From contig JAHDMJ010000016.1 of assembly GCA_018436095.1 (NCBI GenBank), forward strand, positions 1-51,103: a DNA stretch of 51,103 bases, written 5' to 3'. This stretch comes from Clostridia bacterium. Lineage in GTDB: Bacteria; Bacillota; Peptococcia; DRI-13; UBA5745. Shown piece after piece: positions 1 through 8,193 of the stretch (position 1 is the stretch's first letter; every line of letters begins with the position of its first letter). Position numbers and translations under genes: made by a program. Below the pieces are notes generated by a model. It was not told where the DNA came from and searched no databases. It saw only the letters and a list, made by a program, of their open reading frames with translations.

Positions 1-165
1 AAACAGCTCCGGCTAGGTTACAAACCTGCAATTTTGCTCAAAAACAGCTCCGGCTAGGTTACAAACCTGCAATTTTGCTCAAAAACAGCTCCGGCTAGGT
101 TACAAACCTGCAATTTTGCTCAAAATAGTTCCAACCAGGTTACAAACCTGCATTTTTGAGCAAAT
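1..165. repeat. 41-bp tandem repeat array, three near-identical units plus one degenerate unit
   Basis: Three copies of a 41-bp unit beginning AAACAGCTCCGGCTAGG follow one another without spacers (cytosines of the CAGCTCC core at 4, 45 and 86). A fourth copy, offset by 40 bp and diverged (AATAGTTCCAACCAGG), ends near 156. Each unit carries the small inverted repeat GGTTACAAACC followed by TGCAATTTTGCTCA. The array starts at the window edge, so its full copy number is unknown. The AACCTGCAATTTTG part resembles the ends of the inverted-repeat elements at 11557 and 18819. There are no spacers, so this is not CRISPR. Function unknown. Confidence 0.85.
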
Positions 166-192
166 GCCCCGCCGCCAAAGGAGGGGGCCATA

Positions 193-218
193 GGGCCGGC
201 GGCCCAGCGGCCCGGCCC
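193..218. other. GC-rich hairpin downstream of cysK
   Basis: GGGCCGG and CCGGCCC arms enclose a 12-nt middle that can itself pair GCC with GGC. It lies about 30 bp beyond the cysK stop. No T-run follows on either strand, so it is not a canonical intrinsic terminator; it could still stabilise the cysK mRNA 3' end. Confidence 0.4.
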
Positions 219-248
219 ATCAATTATTGTCCGCTGTTTGCCGCCTGC

Positions 249-1181
249 TTAAATCTCAAATAAAGGAGTGGAAAGATATCTTTCGCCGGTATCCGGCAAA
301 ATGACCACGATGGTTTTCCCGGCGTTTTCCGGCCGCTTTGCCACTTGTACCGCCGCCCAAAGGGCTGCTCCCGAGGAGATGCCCACCAGCAGTCCTTCGG
401 TCTTGGCGATTTCCCGGCCGGCTGCGAAGGCGTCTTCGTTCTTTACTGTGATGATTTCATCATAAATATCGGTATTCAATGTATCCGGAACAAAGCCTGC
501 GCCGATACCTTGAATTTTGTGAGGCCCCGCCGTGCCGGCGGAAAGCACCGGTGAATCGGCAGGCTCCACAGCCACAACCTTTATTGCCGGTTTTTTCGAT
601 TTCAAAAATTCACCGGCGCCGGTAATGGTGCCGCCGGTACCAATCCCTGACACCAGAATATCGATTTGGCCGTTGGTATCTTCCCAGATTTCAGGTCCTG
701 TGGTTTCCCGATGGACCTGAGGATTAACGGGGTTGACGAATTGGCCCGGAATAAAGGCATTGGGCGTCTGCTCAGCCAGCTCCTGGGCCTTGGCGATGGC
801 GCCTTTCATCCCCTTTGCACCCTCGGTGAGAACCAGCTCGGCCCCGTAGGCTGCCAGCAGCTTGCGCCGCTCTACGCTCATGGTTTCAGGCATGGTCAGG
901 ATAATCCGGTACCCCCGGGCGGCGGCCACAGAAGCCAGCCCAATACCTGTGTTGCCGCTGGTGGGCTCGATGATGACTGAGCCGGGCTTTAGCGTGCCCT
1001 TTTCTTCCGCCTCGCGGATCATAGCCCAAGCAATGCGGTCCTTGACGCTTCCCGCCGGATTGAAATACTCCAGCTTGCCAATCAGACTGGTTGTGATTTC
1101 TTGCTTCGCCGAATAGCCACTCAGCTTAAGTAAAGGGGTTTTGCCGATTAAATCGGTCAGGTTTTTTGCAATTCCAGACAT
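249..1181 (-). CDS. cysK: Cysteine synthase A (O-acetylserine sulfhydrylase)
   Basis: PLP-dependent cytosolic enzyme that makes L-cysteine from O-acetylserine and sulfide. At 310 aa it has the usual family length. The PLP lysine sits in [12 protein letters not shown] (about residue 45), followed by the substrate loop [12 protein letters not shown], the phosphate-binding [10 protein letters not shown] and the C-terminal [11 protein letters not shown]. All are intact. The ATG at 1181 has a GGGAGGTC ribosome site just upstream on the minus strand. It is transcribed away from an Rrf2-family regulator (1392), an arrangement that in Firmicutes often means CymR/IscR-like control of cysteine synthesis; that regulation is inferred. 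The stop is TAA. The CysK versus CysM distinction rests on overall similarity, so a related OAS/OPS sulfhydrylase is possible. Confidence 0.93.
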   Translation of the reverse strand: MSGIAKNLTDLIGKTPLLKLSGYSAKQEITTSLIGKLEYFNPAGSVKDRIAWAMIREAEEKGTLKPGSVIIEPTSGNTGIGLASVAAARGYRIILTMPETMSVERRKLLAAYGAELVLTEGAKGMKGAIAKAQELAEQTPNAFIPGQFVNPVNPQVHRETTGPEIWEDTNGQIDILVSGIGTGGTITGAGEFLKSKKPAIKVVAVEPADSPVLSAGTAGPHKIQGIGAGFVPDTLNTDIYDEIITVKNEDAFAAGREIAKTEGLLVGISSGAALWAAVQVAKRPENAGKTIVVILPDTGERYLSTPLFEI

Positions 1182-1284
1182 TTGAATGACCTCCCATCAT
1201 GACATAGTAAATATATATGTTATATTGGAATTGTATTCTGCCGGCCTCAATTTGTCAATAGCGAATTTTAGAGAGGGTATTGCA

Positions 1285-1350
1285 ATGAACTATGATTTTG
1301 ATAAGATAGTTGATAGATTCTCGTCTGTTCATCAAAAATATCTGATATAG
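1285..1350 (+). pseudogene. 21-codon ORF resembling the N-terminus of PatB/MalY C-S lyase (remnant or leader peptide)
   Basis: A short ORF with its own GAGAGGG ribosome site (8-9 nt upstream) encodes MNYDFDKIVDRF and then nine more residues before TAG. The opening resembles the conserved start of PatB/MalY-type cystathionine beta-lyases, including the intact paralogue at 36656, which begins with the same DF-K-I/V-R pattern. Beyond about residue 12 the match fades and no further lyase sequence follows. It sits between cysK and the Rrf2 gene, a plausible former site for a sulfur-metabolism lyase. A regulatory leader peptide is the alternative, although it contains no cysteine or methionine codons beyond the start. 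Confidence 0.35.
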
Positions 1351-1391
1351 GCTTAAAATAGTTAAAGAACGAGAGTTTAAGGAGGAACCTC

Positions 1392-1838
1392 ATGAGAATA
1401 TCGGCAAAAGGGCATTACGCGCTGGCGGCGCTGATACAAATCGCCAACAAAAAGGATACGGCAGAACCTGTGCCTGTCATCAGTATATCAGAAACTTTGG
1501 GCGTGTCTAAGATATTTCTGGAACAAGTGGCCACATCCCTGAAAAAAAGCGGCTTAATCACCGCGGTGAAGGGGGCCAAAGGCGGGTATTTGCTGGCAAA
1601 GGATCCTTCTGATATCACCGCTTTGGACATGCTTAAATCCGTGGAAAATGCACTGTTTGAAACCCCGCAGAAGGACCTGCTGGAGCAAACTCCGGTTATT
1701 TCTGATGCCCTGTCTTCTTTGATCTTCACTCCTTTGGACACAGCCATTGAAAATTGCCTGTCCGGCGTAACTTTGCAGGATTTGGTGGATTACACATTGG
1801 ACCAGGGCGACAGTCAGTCCTTTATGTTATATATATAA
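1392..1838 (+). CDS. Rrf2-family transcriptional regulator (CymR/IscR type)
   Basis: 148-aa winged-helix DNA-binding protein. The Rrf2 signature is clear: MRISAKGHYALAAL at the start, a recognition region with SKIFLEQVATSLKKSGL (about residues 38-54), and the KGAKGGYLLAKDPSDIT wing. The three clustered cysteines that hold the [2Fe-2S] cluster in IscR are absent; a single Cys lies near residue 121. It is therefore more CymR-like than IscR-like. A strong AAGGAGGA ribosome site lies 5 nt before the ATG. The divergent cysK suggests a cysteine-metabolism regulon, and the shared 210-bp intergenic region contains AT-rich palindromic sequence (ATATATATGTTATAT) near 1210 as a possible operator. Target and effector are inferred. 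Confidence 0.85.
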   Translation: MRISAKGHYALAALIQIANKKDTAEPVPVISISETLGVSKIFLEQVATSLKKSGLITAVKGAKGGYLLAKDPSDITALDMLKSVENALFETPQKDLLEQTPVISDALSSLIFTPLDTAIENCLSGVTLQDLVDYTLDQGDSQSFMLYI

Positions 1839-1856
1839 TTCCATTGGATGAAACAG

Positions 1857-1885
1857 TTGACAGAGTCCATGGGGTTGGTTATAGT
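1857..1885 (+). promoter_or_regulatory. Sigma-A promoter of the glycine cleavage operon
   Basis: A perfect -35 TTGACA (1857-1862), a 17-bp spacer and TATAGT (1880-1885). Transcription would begin near 1892, about 30 nt ahead of the glycine riboswitch. It lies just after the Rrf2 gene stop, so the gcv operon has its own promoter. Confidence 0.85.
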
Positions 1886-1921
1886 ATTGGTAAGAATAAA
1901 ACAGAATAGGATCGGATGATG

Positions 1922-2171
1922 GTTTTCTGGAGACGCCGCAGTTTGCGGGACCGAAGAGGAAAGCCGTATGAGTCAGCATACGGTGAAGCTTTCAGGTAAA
2001 ATGTACAGAAACCGGACGATTTCCTGGAAAGCCCCTGCCCGGCATCAGCGGTCAGGCGGCGCCGAAGGAGCAAGGGCGGATGGCCTGAAGAAGCAGGCAT
2101 TCACAGAGGCGGTATCTACAGCGGCCGGGCCCGAATCTCTCAGGCGGGATTACATTCTTGGTACAGGAGGA
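1922..2171 (+). promoter_or_regulatory. Tandem glycine riboswitch (two aptamers)
   Basis: Two consecutive glycine aptamers precede gcvT. Aptamer 1 opens with TTTCTGGAGA (1924-1933), has the core GGGACCGAAGAGGAAAG, then CTTTCAGGTAAAA and closes with GTACAGAAA; TTTCTG pairs with CAGAAA as P1. Aptamer 2 opens with TTTCCTGGAAAG (about 2020), has the hallmark GCGCCGAAGGAGCAA (about 2060), then ATCTCTCAGG (2135-2144) and closes with TACAGGAGG (2162-2170). A long insert in aptamer 2 (about 2075-2130) is variable in this family. Tandem aptamers upstream of gcvT are the classical arrangement. The terminator directly after aptamer 2 implies glycine-induced read-through. Confidence 0.93.
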
Positions 2172-2172
2172 G

Positions 2173-2230
2173 GACAGCTTTTATTGGCATGGGATAGGGC
2201 CGATAAAGACTGTCTTCTTTAATTTTATTT
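2173..2230 (+). terminator. Riboswitch-controlled intrinsic terminator (expression platform)
   Basis: GACAGCTTTTATTGGC (2173-2188) pairs with GCCGATAAAGACTGTC (2199-2214), with one bulge on each side, and is followed by the T-rich run TTCTTTAATTTTATTT. The hairpin begins two bases after the closing stem of aptamer 2. Competition between aptamer closure and this hairpin would switch elongation into gcvT; the switching itself is inferred. Confidence 0.8.
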
Positions 2231-2285
2231 AAGTTGGGTTTACGGAAGACCAAATAAGAATTAAGAAAAGAAGGAGGTCTGGCTG

Positions 2286-3413
2286 ATGGCAGGAAAACGA
2301 ACGCCTCTTTTCGGAGAGCATCAGGCCATGGGCGCTAAAATGGTGGATTTTGGGGGTTGGGATATGCCGGTGCAGTATACGTCGATTATTGAAGAGCACC
2401 TGGCCACCCGGGAAAGGGCCGGATTATTCGATGTGTCCCATATGGGGGAGATACTGGTTAAAGGCCGGGGCAGCAAAGAGGCCTTAAATAGGCTGGTAAC
2501 CAATAATCTGGCGGCATTGGAACCGGGGAAAATTATTTATACCCTTTTGCCCAATGACCGGGGGGGCGTAGTGGATGACCTGCTGATCTATATGCTGGGG
2601 GAGGAGGAGTTCTTCCTGGTAGTCAATGCCTCCAACACCGATAAGGATTATGCCTGGCTGGTACGGAATTTAGAAGGGCTGGCCGCCGCGGAACCCTCCC
2701 TGGCTGAAGTGACTGCTGAGAATGTGTCTGCCCAGTATGGGCAAATTGCCATTCAAGGTCCGGCAGCACAAGAGGTTCTGCAAAAGCTTTCGGCCTGCGA
2801 CTTGGACCAAATTAAATTTTTCCGCTTTCAGCAGACGGAGGTGCTCAACCGGCCCGTTATCCTGTCCCGCACAGGCTATACGGGAGAGGACGGTTTTGAG
2901 ATTTATTGCGGCCCTGAGGCTGCCGTCAGCCTTTGGCAAGGGCTGCTGGCCGCCGGCAAAGAGAAAGGGCTTTTGCCTGTGGGACTGGGGGCCAGAGATA
3001 CCCTGCGCTTTGAGGCGGCTTTGCCTTTATATGGCCACGAATTATCCGAAGAGATTACGCCGGTGGAGGCGGGGCTAAGCTTTTTTGTAAAGCTGGATAA
3101 ATGTGATTATCCCGGCAAGAAGATTATCAAAGACCAGATAGAAAAGGGTACTCAGCGCACCCTGGTGGGCATCGAGCTGGTGGAAAGGGGCATACCCCGG
3201 GAAGGCTATGTTATTGCTAAGGATGGCCAGCCGGCAGGGCATGTGGCCAGCGGCACCCACAGTCCTACTTTTAAAAAGGGATTGGCTACGGCCTTTGTGC
3301 CGCCGGCCCTTGCAGCAGTAGATACGGAGCTGGATGTAATCATCCGGGATAAACCGGTAAAGGCTAAGGTGGTTAAGCTGCCTTTTTACCGGAAAAAGAC
3401 CGGCAAAAATTAA
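2286..3413 (+). CDS. gcvT: Aminomethyltransferase (glycine cleavage T protein)
   Basis: 375-aa T protein. It takes the aminomethyl group from lipoylated GcvH, releases ammonia and gives 5,10-methylene-THF. The N-terminal folate-binding domain carries DFGGWDMPVQY and the FDVSHMGEI motif (about residues 49-57), with catalytic Asp expected in the NRLVTNNLAALEPG-to-NASNTDKD region. The SRTGYTGEDGFEIY block and the GLGARDTLRFEAALPLYGHEL block are intact. The C-terminal GCV_T domain contains GHVASGTHSPTFKKG. AGGAGG lies before the ATG. It is the first gene after the riboswitch, and gcvH follows 20 bp later. Confidence 0.96.
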   Translation: MAGKRTPLFGEHQAMGAKMVDFGGWDMPVQYTSIIEEHLATRERAGLFDVSHMGEILVKGRGSKEALNRLVTNNLAALEPGKIIYTLLPNDRGGVVDDLLIYMLGEEEFFLVVNASNTDKDYAWLVRNLEGLAAAEPSLAEVTAENVSAQYGQIAIQGPAAQEVLQKLSACDLDQIKFFRFQQTEVLNRPVILSRTGYTGEDGFEIYCGPEAAVSLWQGLLAAGKEKGLLPVGLGARDTLRFEAALPLYGHELSEEITPVEAGLSFFVKLDKCDYPGKKIIKDQIEKGTQRTLVGIELVERGIPREGYVIAKDGQPAGHVASGTHSPTFKKGLATAFVPPALAAVDTELDVIIRDKPVKAKVVKLPFYRKKTGKN

Positions 3414-3433
3414 AGCAAAACAAAGGAGGAGCA

Positions 3434-3817
3434 ATGATGAGTACAAAGAGCTTGAAGTTTTCCCAGGAACATGAGTGGGTGAGAACCGAGGAAGTAACTG
3501 CTTATATCGGCATCAGCGATTTTGCCCAACAGGCTTTAGGAGATATTGTTTTCGTGGATTTGCCTAAGACCGGAGCCAAGATCAGCGCCGGTAAGGTTTT
3601 TGCCGCTGTGGAGTCCGTAAAAGCCGTTTCCGATATTTTTGCTCCCATATCCGGCAAAATTATCGAGGTGAACGAGGCCTTAAACGACGCCCCGGAATTA
3701 ATCAATGAGGATCCCTATGAAAACTGGATCGTCATGGTGGAAATGGAGGAGCCCTCGGAGCTGCTGAATTTGATGGATAGCGAAGCTTACGATGAGTTTT
3801 GCAAGGAAGGGGAATGA
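3434..3817 (+). CDS. gcvH: Glycine cleavage system H protein
   Basis: 127-aa lipoyl carrier that shuttles the aminomethyl and reducing groups between the P, T and L proteins. The lipoylated lysine lies in VESVKAVSDIFAP (Lys about residue 63), the classical H-protein site. It starts LKFSQEHEWV and has the YIGISDFAQQALGDIVFVDLP core. AAAGGAGG precedes two consecutive ATGs (3434 and 3437), and either could be used. The stop TGA overlaps the cluster of ATGs that opens gcvPA, so the two are translationally coupled. Confidence 0.96.
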   Translation: MMSTKSLKFSQEHEWVRTEEVTAYIGISDFAQQALGDIVFVDLPKTGAKISAGKVFAAVESVKAVSDIFAPISGKIIEVNEALNDAPELINEDPYENWIVMVEMEEPSELLNLMDSEAYDEFCKEGE

Positions 3818-3819
3818 TG

Positions 3820-5169
3820 ATGAATTCTTATATCCCTCATACCGGGGAGGACCGGCAGCAGATGCTGGCCAAAATCGGTCTGCCGGACATGGAACAGTTG
3901 TTCGCCGAAATTCCCCAAGCCTTGAAACTAAAAAGACCTTTGGCTATTCCTCAGGGCTTAAGCGAGATGGCGGTGGCTGCTGCCATGAAAGAGCTGGCCG
4001 CTGCCAATGCCTCCGCCGAAGATAAGATTTGCTTCCTGGGGGGCGGCGTTTATGACCATTATATACCGGCGGCTATACCTCAGCTTTTGCTGCGGCAAGA
4101 GTTTTATACGGCTTATACCCCTTATCAGGCAGAGATGAGCCAGGGAACCTTGCAATCGATCTTTGAATTTCAAAGCCTTATCGCCCGCCTTACGGGTATG
4201 GATATAGCCAATGCTTCTGTCTATGACGGCGCTACGGCCTGTGCTGAGGCCATGTTTATGGCAGCAAATGCTACGGACAGAAATGAAGTTATCATTTTAG
4301 GGGCTTTGAACCCTCAGTACACGGAAACCTGTAAAACCTACGCCAGGTTCCGGGAGATGAAGCTGCGGGAGTGTCCGTGGGACAGCAAAACAGGCCGCTG
4401 TGATTTGGGGGCTTTAGCCGCAGGTATCAGCGGGGAGACGGCTGCCGTCATTGTGCAAAGCCCCAATTATTTCGGCGTCATTGAAGATTTAGCCAAGGTG
4501 AGTCCTTTGGTCAAAGAAAAGGGCGCTTTGCTGATTGTGGCTGCCGACCCCATTTCTTTGGGACTGTTAAAACCTGCCGCTGAATACGGCGCCGATATTG
4601 CCGTAGGGGAAGGCCAGCCCCTGGGCATACCCATGAGCTTTGGGGGGCCGGGCCTGGGCTATCTGGCTTGCAAAAATGAATTGCTGCGCAAGCTGCCGGG
4701 CCGTCTGGTAGGAGAGACTACGGACAAAGAAGGCCGCCGGGGCTTCGTCCTGACTATTCAGGCCAGAGAACAGCATATCCGCAGAGAAAAAGCCACCAGC
4801 AATATTTGCACGAATCAGGCTCTTTGCGCTTTGGCTGCTGCCATGTACATGACCTTTATGGGCAAAGAAGGCATGAGGGAGACGGCGGAGCTTTGCCTCC
4901 AGAAATCCCGTTATCTGTATAATGCTTTGATTGCCGGCGGCCGTTTTACCCCGGTGTTTACAGGCCCCACATTTAAAGAGTTTGTGGTCCGCTATCAGGG
5001 AGACGGGGTGAAATTCCGGCAGGCCATGGTGGAAGCCGGCTTCCTGCCGGGTATAGTTTTAACGGAAGAGGCCGGTCCGGGGCTGGCTGATTGCTTGCTG
5101 ATTGCCGTGACGGAAAAACGGACGAAAGCTGAGATGGACGCCTTTGTCAAGAAAGCAGGTGAAATCTGA
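3820..5169 (+). CDS. gcvPA: Glycine decarboxylase subunit 1 (P protein, N-terminal half)
   Basis: About 449 aa, the usual size of GcvPA in organisms with a split P protein. With GcvPB it forms the PLP enzyme that decarboxylates glycine onto lipoyl-GcvH. Visible family blocks are SYIPHTGEDRQQML, CFLGGGVYDHYIPA, FYTAYTPYQAEMSQGTLQ, the GQPLGIPMSFGGPGLG loop and RREKATSNICTNQ. This half lacks the PLP lysine, as expected. Three ATGs in a row (3814, 3817, 3820) overlap the gcvH stop; 3820 has the best spacing from AAGGAAGGGG. Its end overlaps the gcvPB start by one base. Confidence 0.95.
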   Translation: MNSYIPHTGEDRQQMLAKIGLPDMEQLFAEIPQALKLKRPLAIPQGLSEMAVAAAMKELAAANASAEDKICFLGGGVYDHYIPAAIPQLLLRQEFYTAYTPYQAEMSQGTLQSIFEFQSLIARLTGMDIANASVYDGATACAEAMFMAANATDRNEVIILGALNPQYTETCKTYARFREMKLRECPWDSKTGRCDLGALAAGISGETAAVIVQSPNYFGVIEDLAKVSPLVKEKGALLIVAADPISLGLLKPAAEYGADIAVGEGQPLGIPMSFGGPGLGYLACKNELLRKLPGRLVGETTDKEGRRGFVLTIQAREQHIRREKATSNICTNQALCALAAAMYMTFMGKEGMRETAELCLQKSRYLYNALIAGGRFTPVFTGPTFKEFVVRYQGDGVKFRQAMVEAGFLPGIVLTEEAGPGLADCLLIAVTEKRTKAEMDAFVKKAGEI

Positions 5170-6632
5170 TGAGCAGACAATCAGTAAAAAAATTGATTTT
5201 TGAGTTAGGTGCTAAAGGCCGCCGCAGTCATAGGCTTTCTCCTTGCGACGTGGAGCAAAAGCCTTTGGATCAATTGCTGGAATCCGGACTTTTGCGGCAG
5301 GAACTGGACTTTCCCGAGCTTGACCAGCAAGAGGCAGTCCGCCATTATATAGGATTATCCCAGTTAAATCATGGGGTGGATTCCGGGTTTTATCCCCTGG
5401 GATCCTGCACCATGAAATATAACCCGAAAATTAATGAAACAGTAGCGTCTTACAGCGGCTTTGGCGCCAGCCATCCCCTGGCCGGCCAGGAGCTTTCCCA
5501 AGGCAATCTGGAGCTGATGTATAAGCTGGCGGAGCACCTTGGCGAAGTAACGGGTATGGATAGCTTCAGCCTGCAGCCGGCGGCAGGGGCTCAGGGGGAG
5601 TTGGCGGGGCTGATGGTGATCCGGGCTTACCATGATCACCGCCGTGACAGCAAGCGTCGCAAGATGCTGATTCCCGATACGGCCCACGGCACCAACCCGG
5701 CTTCCGCAGCCATGGCGGGACTGGAGATTGTGGAGATCAAATCTGATAATGAAGGCAATGTGGATTTAGAGGATTTGGCCGCCCATCTGGACGATCAGGT
5801 GGCGGGCCTGATGCTGACTAATCCCAGCACCTTAGGCCTTTTTGAGATCAATATCGAAAAGATTGCCGCCATGGTTCACGAGGCAGGCGGACTGCTTTAT
5901 TATGACGGCGCCAATATGAACGCCATTATGGGTATTGTCCGGCCTGGAGATATGGGCTTTGATGTGGTGCATTTGAACCTGCACAAGACCTTTTCCACCC
6001 CCCACGGCGGCGGCGGCCCCGGCGCCGGCCCCGTTGGCGTTAAAGCCGGTCTGGCGGATTTTCTGCCCAAGCCCTTAGTTTGCCAAAAAGAAGACGGCAG
6101 CTATTATTTGGAGGAGGACAGACCCTTGTCTATCGGCCGCCTGCGCTCTTTCTACGGCAACTTCGGCGTATTGGTGAAAGCTTATGCCTACATCCTGGCC
6201 ATGGGCGGCGAAGGCTTGAAAGCCGCCTCGCAGCAGGCTGTGCTGAATGCCAATTATCTGCGGGCCTTATTAACGGAGTTTATGGAGGCTGCCAGCTCCA
6301 GGACTTGTATGCATGAGTTTGTCCTGACAGCCCAGCCCCAGAAGCAAGCCGGTTTTTCGGCCCTGGATATAGCCAAAAGAATGATCGACTTCTCCATTCA
6401 TCCGCCGACGATTTATTTCCCTTTGATCGTGAAAGAAGCGATGATGTTTGAGCCGGTGGAAACGGAAAGCAAAGAGAGCCTGGATGAGGCGGCGGCGGTA
6501 ATGCGGCAGATCATTGAGGAAGGCTACCGGGATCCCTCAGTCTTGCATAATGCCCCCATGACCAAGGCGGTGGGCCGGCTGGATGATACGAAGGCTGCCA
6601 GGAAGCCGGTGCTGGTCTATCAAGAGAAGTAA
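5169..6632 (+). CDS. gcvPB: Glycine decarboxylase subunit 2 (P protein, PLP-binding half)
   Basis: 487-aa catalytic half of the split P protein. The PLP lysine lies in HLNLHKTFSTPHGGGGPG (about residue 273). Other family blocks are FYPLGSCTMKYNPK, QPAAGAQGELAGL, DTAHGTNPASAAMAG, YYDGANMNAI and SIHPPTIYFPLIV. Start and stop are coupled to gcvPA (ATGA overlap at 5169). A 94-bp gap with no obvious terminator separates it from lpdA, whose own AGCGGAGG site follows. Confidence 0.96.
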   Translation: MSRQSVKKLIFELGAKGRRSHRLSPCDVEQKPLDQLLESGLLRQELDFPELDQQEAVRHYIGLSQLNHGVDSGFYPLGSCTMKYNPKINETVASYSGFGASHPLAGQELSQGNLELMYKLAEHLGEVTGMDSFSLQPAAGAQGELAGLMVIRAYHDHRRDSKRRKMLIPDTAHGTNPASAAMAGLEIVEIKSDNEGNVDLEDLAAHLDDQVAGLMLTNPSTLGLFEINIEKIAAMVHEAGGLLYYDGANMNAIMGIVRPGDMGFDVVHLNLHKTFSTPHGGGGPGAGPVGVKAGLADFLPKPLVCQKEDGSYYLEEDRPLSIGRLRSFYGNFGVLVKAYAYILAMGGEGLKAASQQAVLNANYLRALLTEFMEAASSRTCMHEFVLTAQPQKQAGFSALDIAKRMIDFSIHPPTIYFPLIVKEAMMFEPVETESKESLDEAAAVMRQIIEEGYRDPSVLHNAPMTKAVGRLDDTKAARKPVLVYQEK

Positions 6633-6726
6633 TGGCCATGGGTCAGGCAGAGTGAGAAGATAAGAGAAATAAGTAACAGTTGTGATAGAGGCCAGGTGCT
6701 TTTGACGTTGAGCGGAGGTAAGGGCA

Positions 6727-8142
6727 ATGGATATTTACGATATCATCATTATCGGCGGAGGTCCCGGAGGCTATAATGCAGCCCTGGCCGGGGCCAGGGC
6801 CGGCTTAAAGGTATTGCTGGCGGAGAAGGAGAAGCTTGGGGGCGTCTGTCTTAATGAAGGCTGTATCCCCTCAAAGGCTTTGCTCTATAGCGCCAAGCTG
6901 CTGGAGGGAGCCAGCCAAGGGGAGAAGTATGGGCTGACGGTGGAAAAGGCTTCCCTGGATCAGGGGAAAGTGATTGACCGCAAAAACAAGGTTGTCCGTA
7001 CTTTGGTTTCAGGGGTCAAAGGCGCTTTGAAGGAAGCCGGTGTTACTCTGGTGATGGGCCAAGGGCAGCTTCTGCCGAAGACCGGTACGGCTTTTGCCGT
7101 CCAGGTAGGGGAGCGGCAGTATTTGGGTAAAAACGTGATTCTGGCTGCGGGCTCCCGGCCTCTTATGCCGCCTATCCCCGGTCTTCGCCAGCAGCGGGAA
7201 AAAGGTTTTGTCCTCACCAGCAAAGAGCTGCTGGATTTGCGGCAGATACCGGCAAGCCTTGTGGTTATCGGCGGCGGCGTCATCGGTCTGGAAATGGCCT
7301 GCTATTATAATGCCGCCGGAGCCCAGGTGACGGTTATTGAGATGCTGCCGAAAATCGGCGGCCAGATCGATGGGGATATTGCTGCTTTACTCCAGAAGAA
7401 TTTGGAGAAAAAGGGCATTGTTTTTCATTTGGCGGCCAAGGTAACGGAGATTACCGAAGGAGCGGTGGTTTACGAGAAAGAAGGCCAGACCCACTCTTTG
7501 CCTGCCGGCCAGGTGCTGGCCAGCTTAGGCCGGGAGCCGAATACGGCGGATCTGGGCCTGACGGAGCTGGGAGTGGCCATGGCCGGCAAAGCCGTGGAAA
7601 CCGACGATTGGCTGCGCACCAATATTCCCGGCTTGTATGCCGTAGGGGATATTAACGGCAAAGTGATGCTGGCCCATACGGCTTATTGGGAAGGAGAGCG
7701 GGCGGTTAAGGATATATTGGGACATGAAAAGCAGACGGGGGAAGCCGCCTCCGGAGCTGAGGTTTCAACCTCTGCCGTGGCTGACTATAGCATGATTCCA
7801 GGGGTGATCTATACCAATCCCGAGGTGGCTTGGGTAGGCAAAAGCGGTGACCTGACGGCAGACCAGGAGCAAAAGTTCTATACCCAGACGATATCCATGC
7901 GGTTTTCCGGCCGCTATTTGGCAGAAAACGAGGGCGGCGACGGTATCTGTAAGCTGGTGCTGGATAAAGAGGACCAGAGCCTGGCCGGCGTTCATATGAT
8001 CGCTAACCACAGCGCAGAAGCCATTACTGCCGCAGCTATCCTGGTATACCGAAAGGCTGCCGTTCAGGAAATCAAGGATTATATATTCCCCCATCCTTCT
8101 CTTTCGGAAATACTGCGGGAAGGTATTCACAGCTTGAAGTAA
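6727..8142 (+). CDS. lpdA: Dihydrolipoyl dehydrogenase (L protein)
   Basis: 471-aa flavoprotein disulfide reductase that re-oxidises dihydrolipoyl-GcvH with NAD+. The N-terminal FAD Rossmann motif is IIIGGGPGGYNAA, and the redox-active disulfide is GGVCLNEGCIPSKAL (Cys about 42 and 47). The NAD domain has VVIGGGVIGLEMACYY, and the second FAD contact is GLYAVGDINGKVMLAHTA. The C-terminal dimer domain contains the His-Glu pair in HPSLSE. All parts are intact. Its position in the gcv operon assigns it to glycine cleavage, although it could also serve other lipoyl complexes. Confidence 0.95.
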   Translation: MDIYDIIIIGGGPGGYNAALAGARAGLKVLLAEKEKLGGVCLNEGCIPSKALLYSAKLLEGASQGEKYGLTVEKASLDQGKVIDRKNKVVRTLVSGVKGALKEAGVTLVMGQGQLLPKTGTAFAVQVGERQYLGKNVILAAGSRPLMPPIPGLRQQREKGFVLTSKELLDLRQIPASLVVIGGGVIGLEMACYYNAAGAQVTVIEMLPKIGGQIDGDIAALLQKNLEKKGIVFHLAAKVTEITEGAVVYEKEGQTHSLPAGQVLASLGREPNTADLGLTELGVAMAGKAVETDDWLRTNIPGLYAVGDINGKVMLAHTAYWEGERAVKDILGHEKQTGEAASGAEVSTSAVADYSMIPGVIYTNPEVAWVGKSGDLTADQEQKFYTQTISMRFSGRYLAENEGGDGICKLVLDKEDQSLAGVHMIANHSAEAITAAAILVYRKAAVQEIKDYIFPHPSLSEILREGIHSLK

Positions 8143-8193
8143 AAGAAGCAAAAGGATACAATAACGGGAAACAAAGTGAAGCGAGGTTAATTG

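Noticed and set aside
1-165. CRISPR array
   Set aside because: Units are contiguous without unique spacers, and no cas genes are nearby.
1879-2222. Short ORFs inside the gcv leader
   Set aside because: The region is explained by the tandem glycine riboswitch and its terminator.
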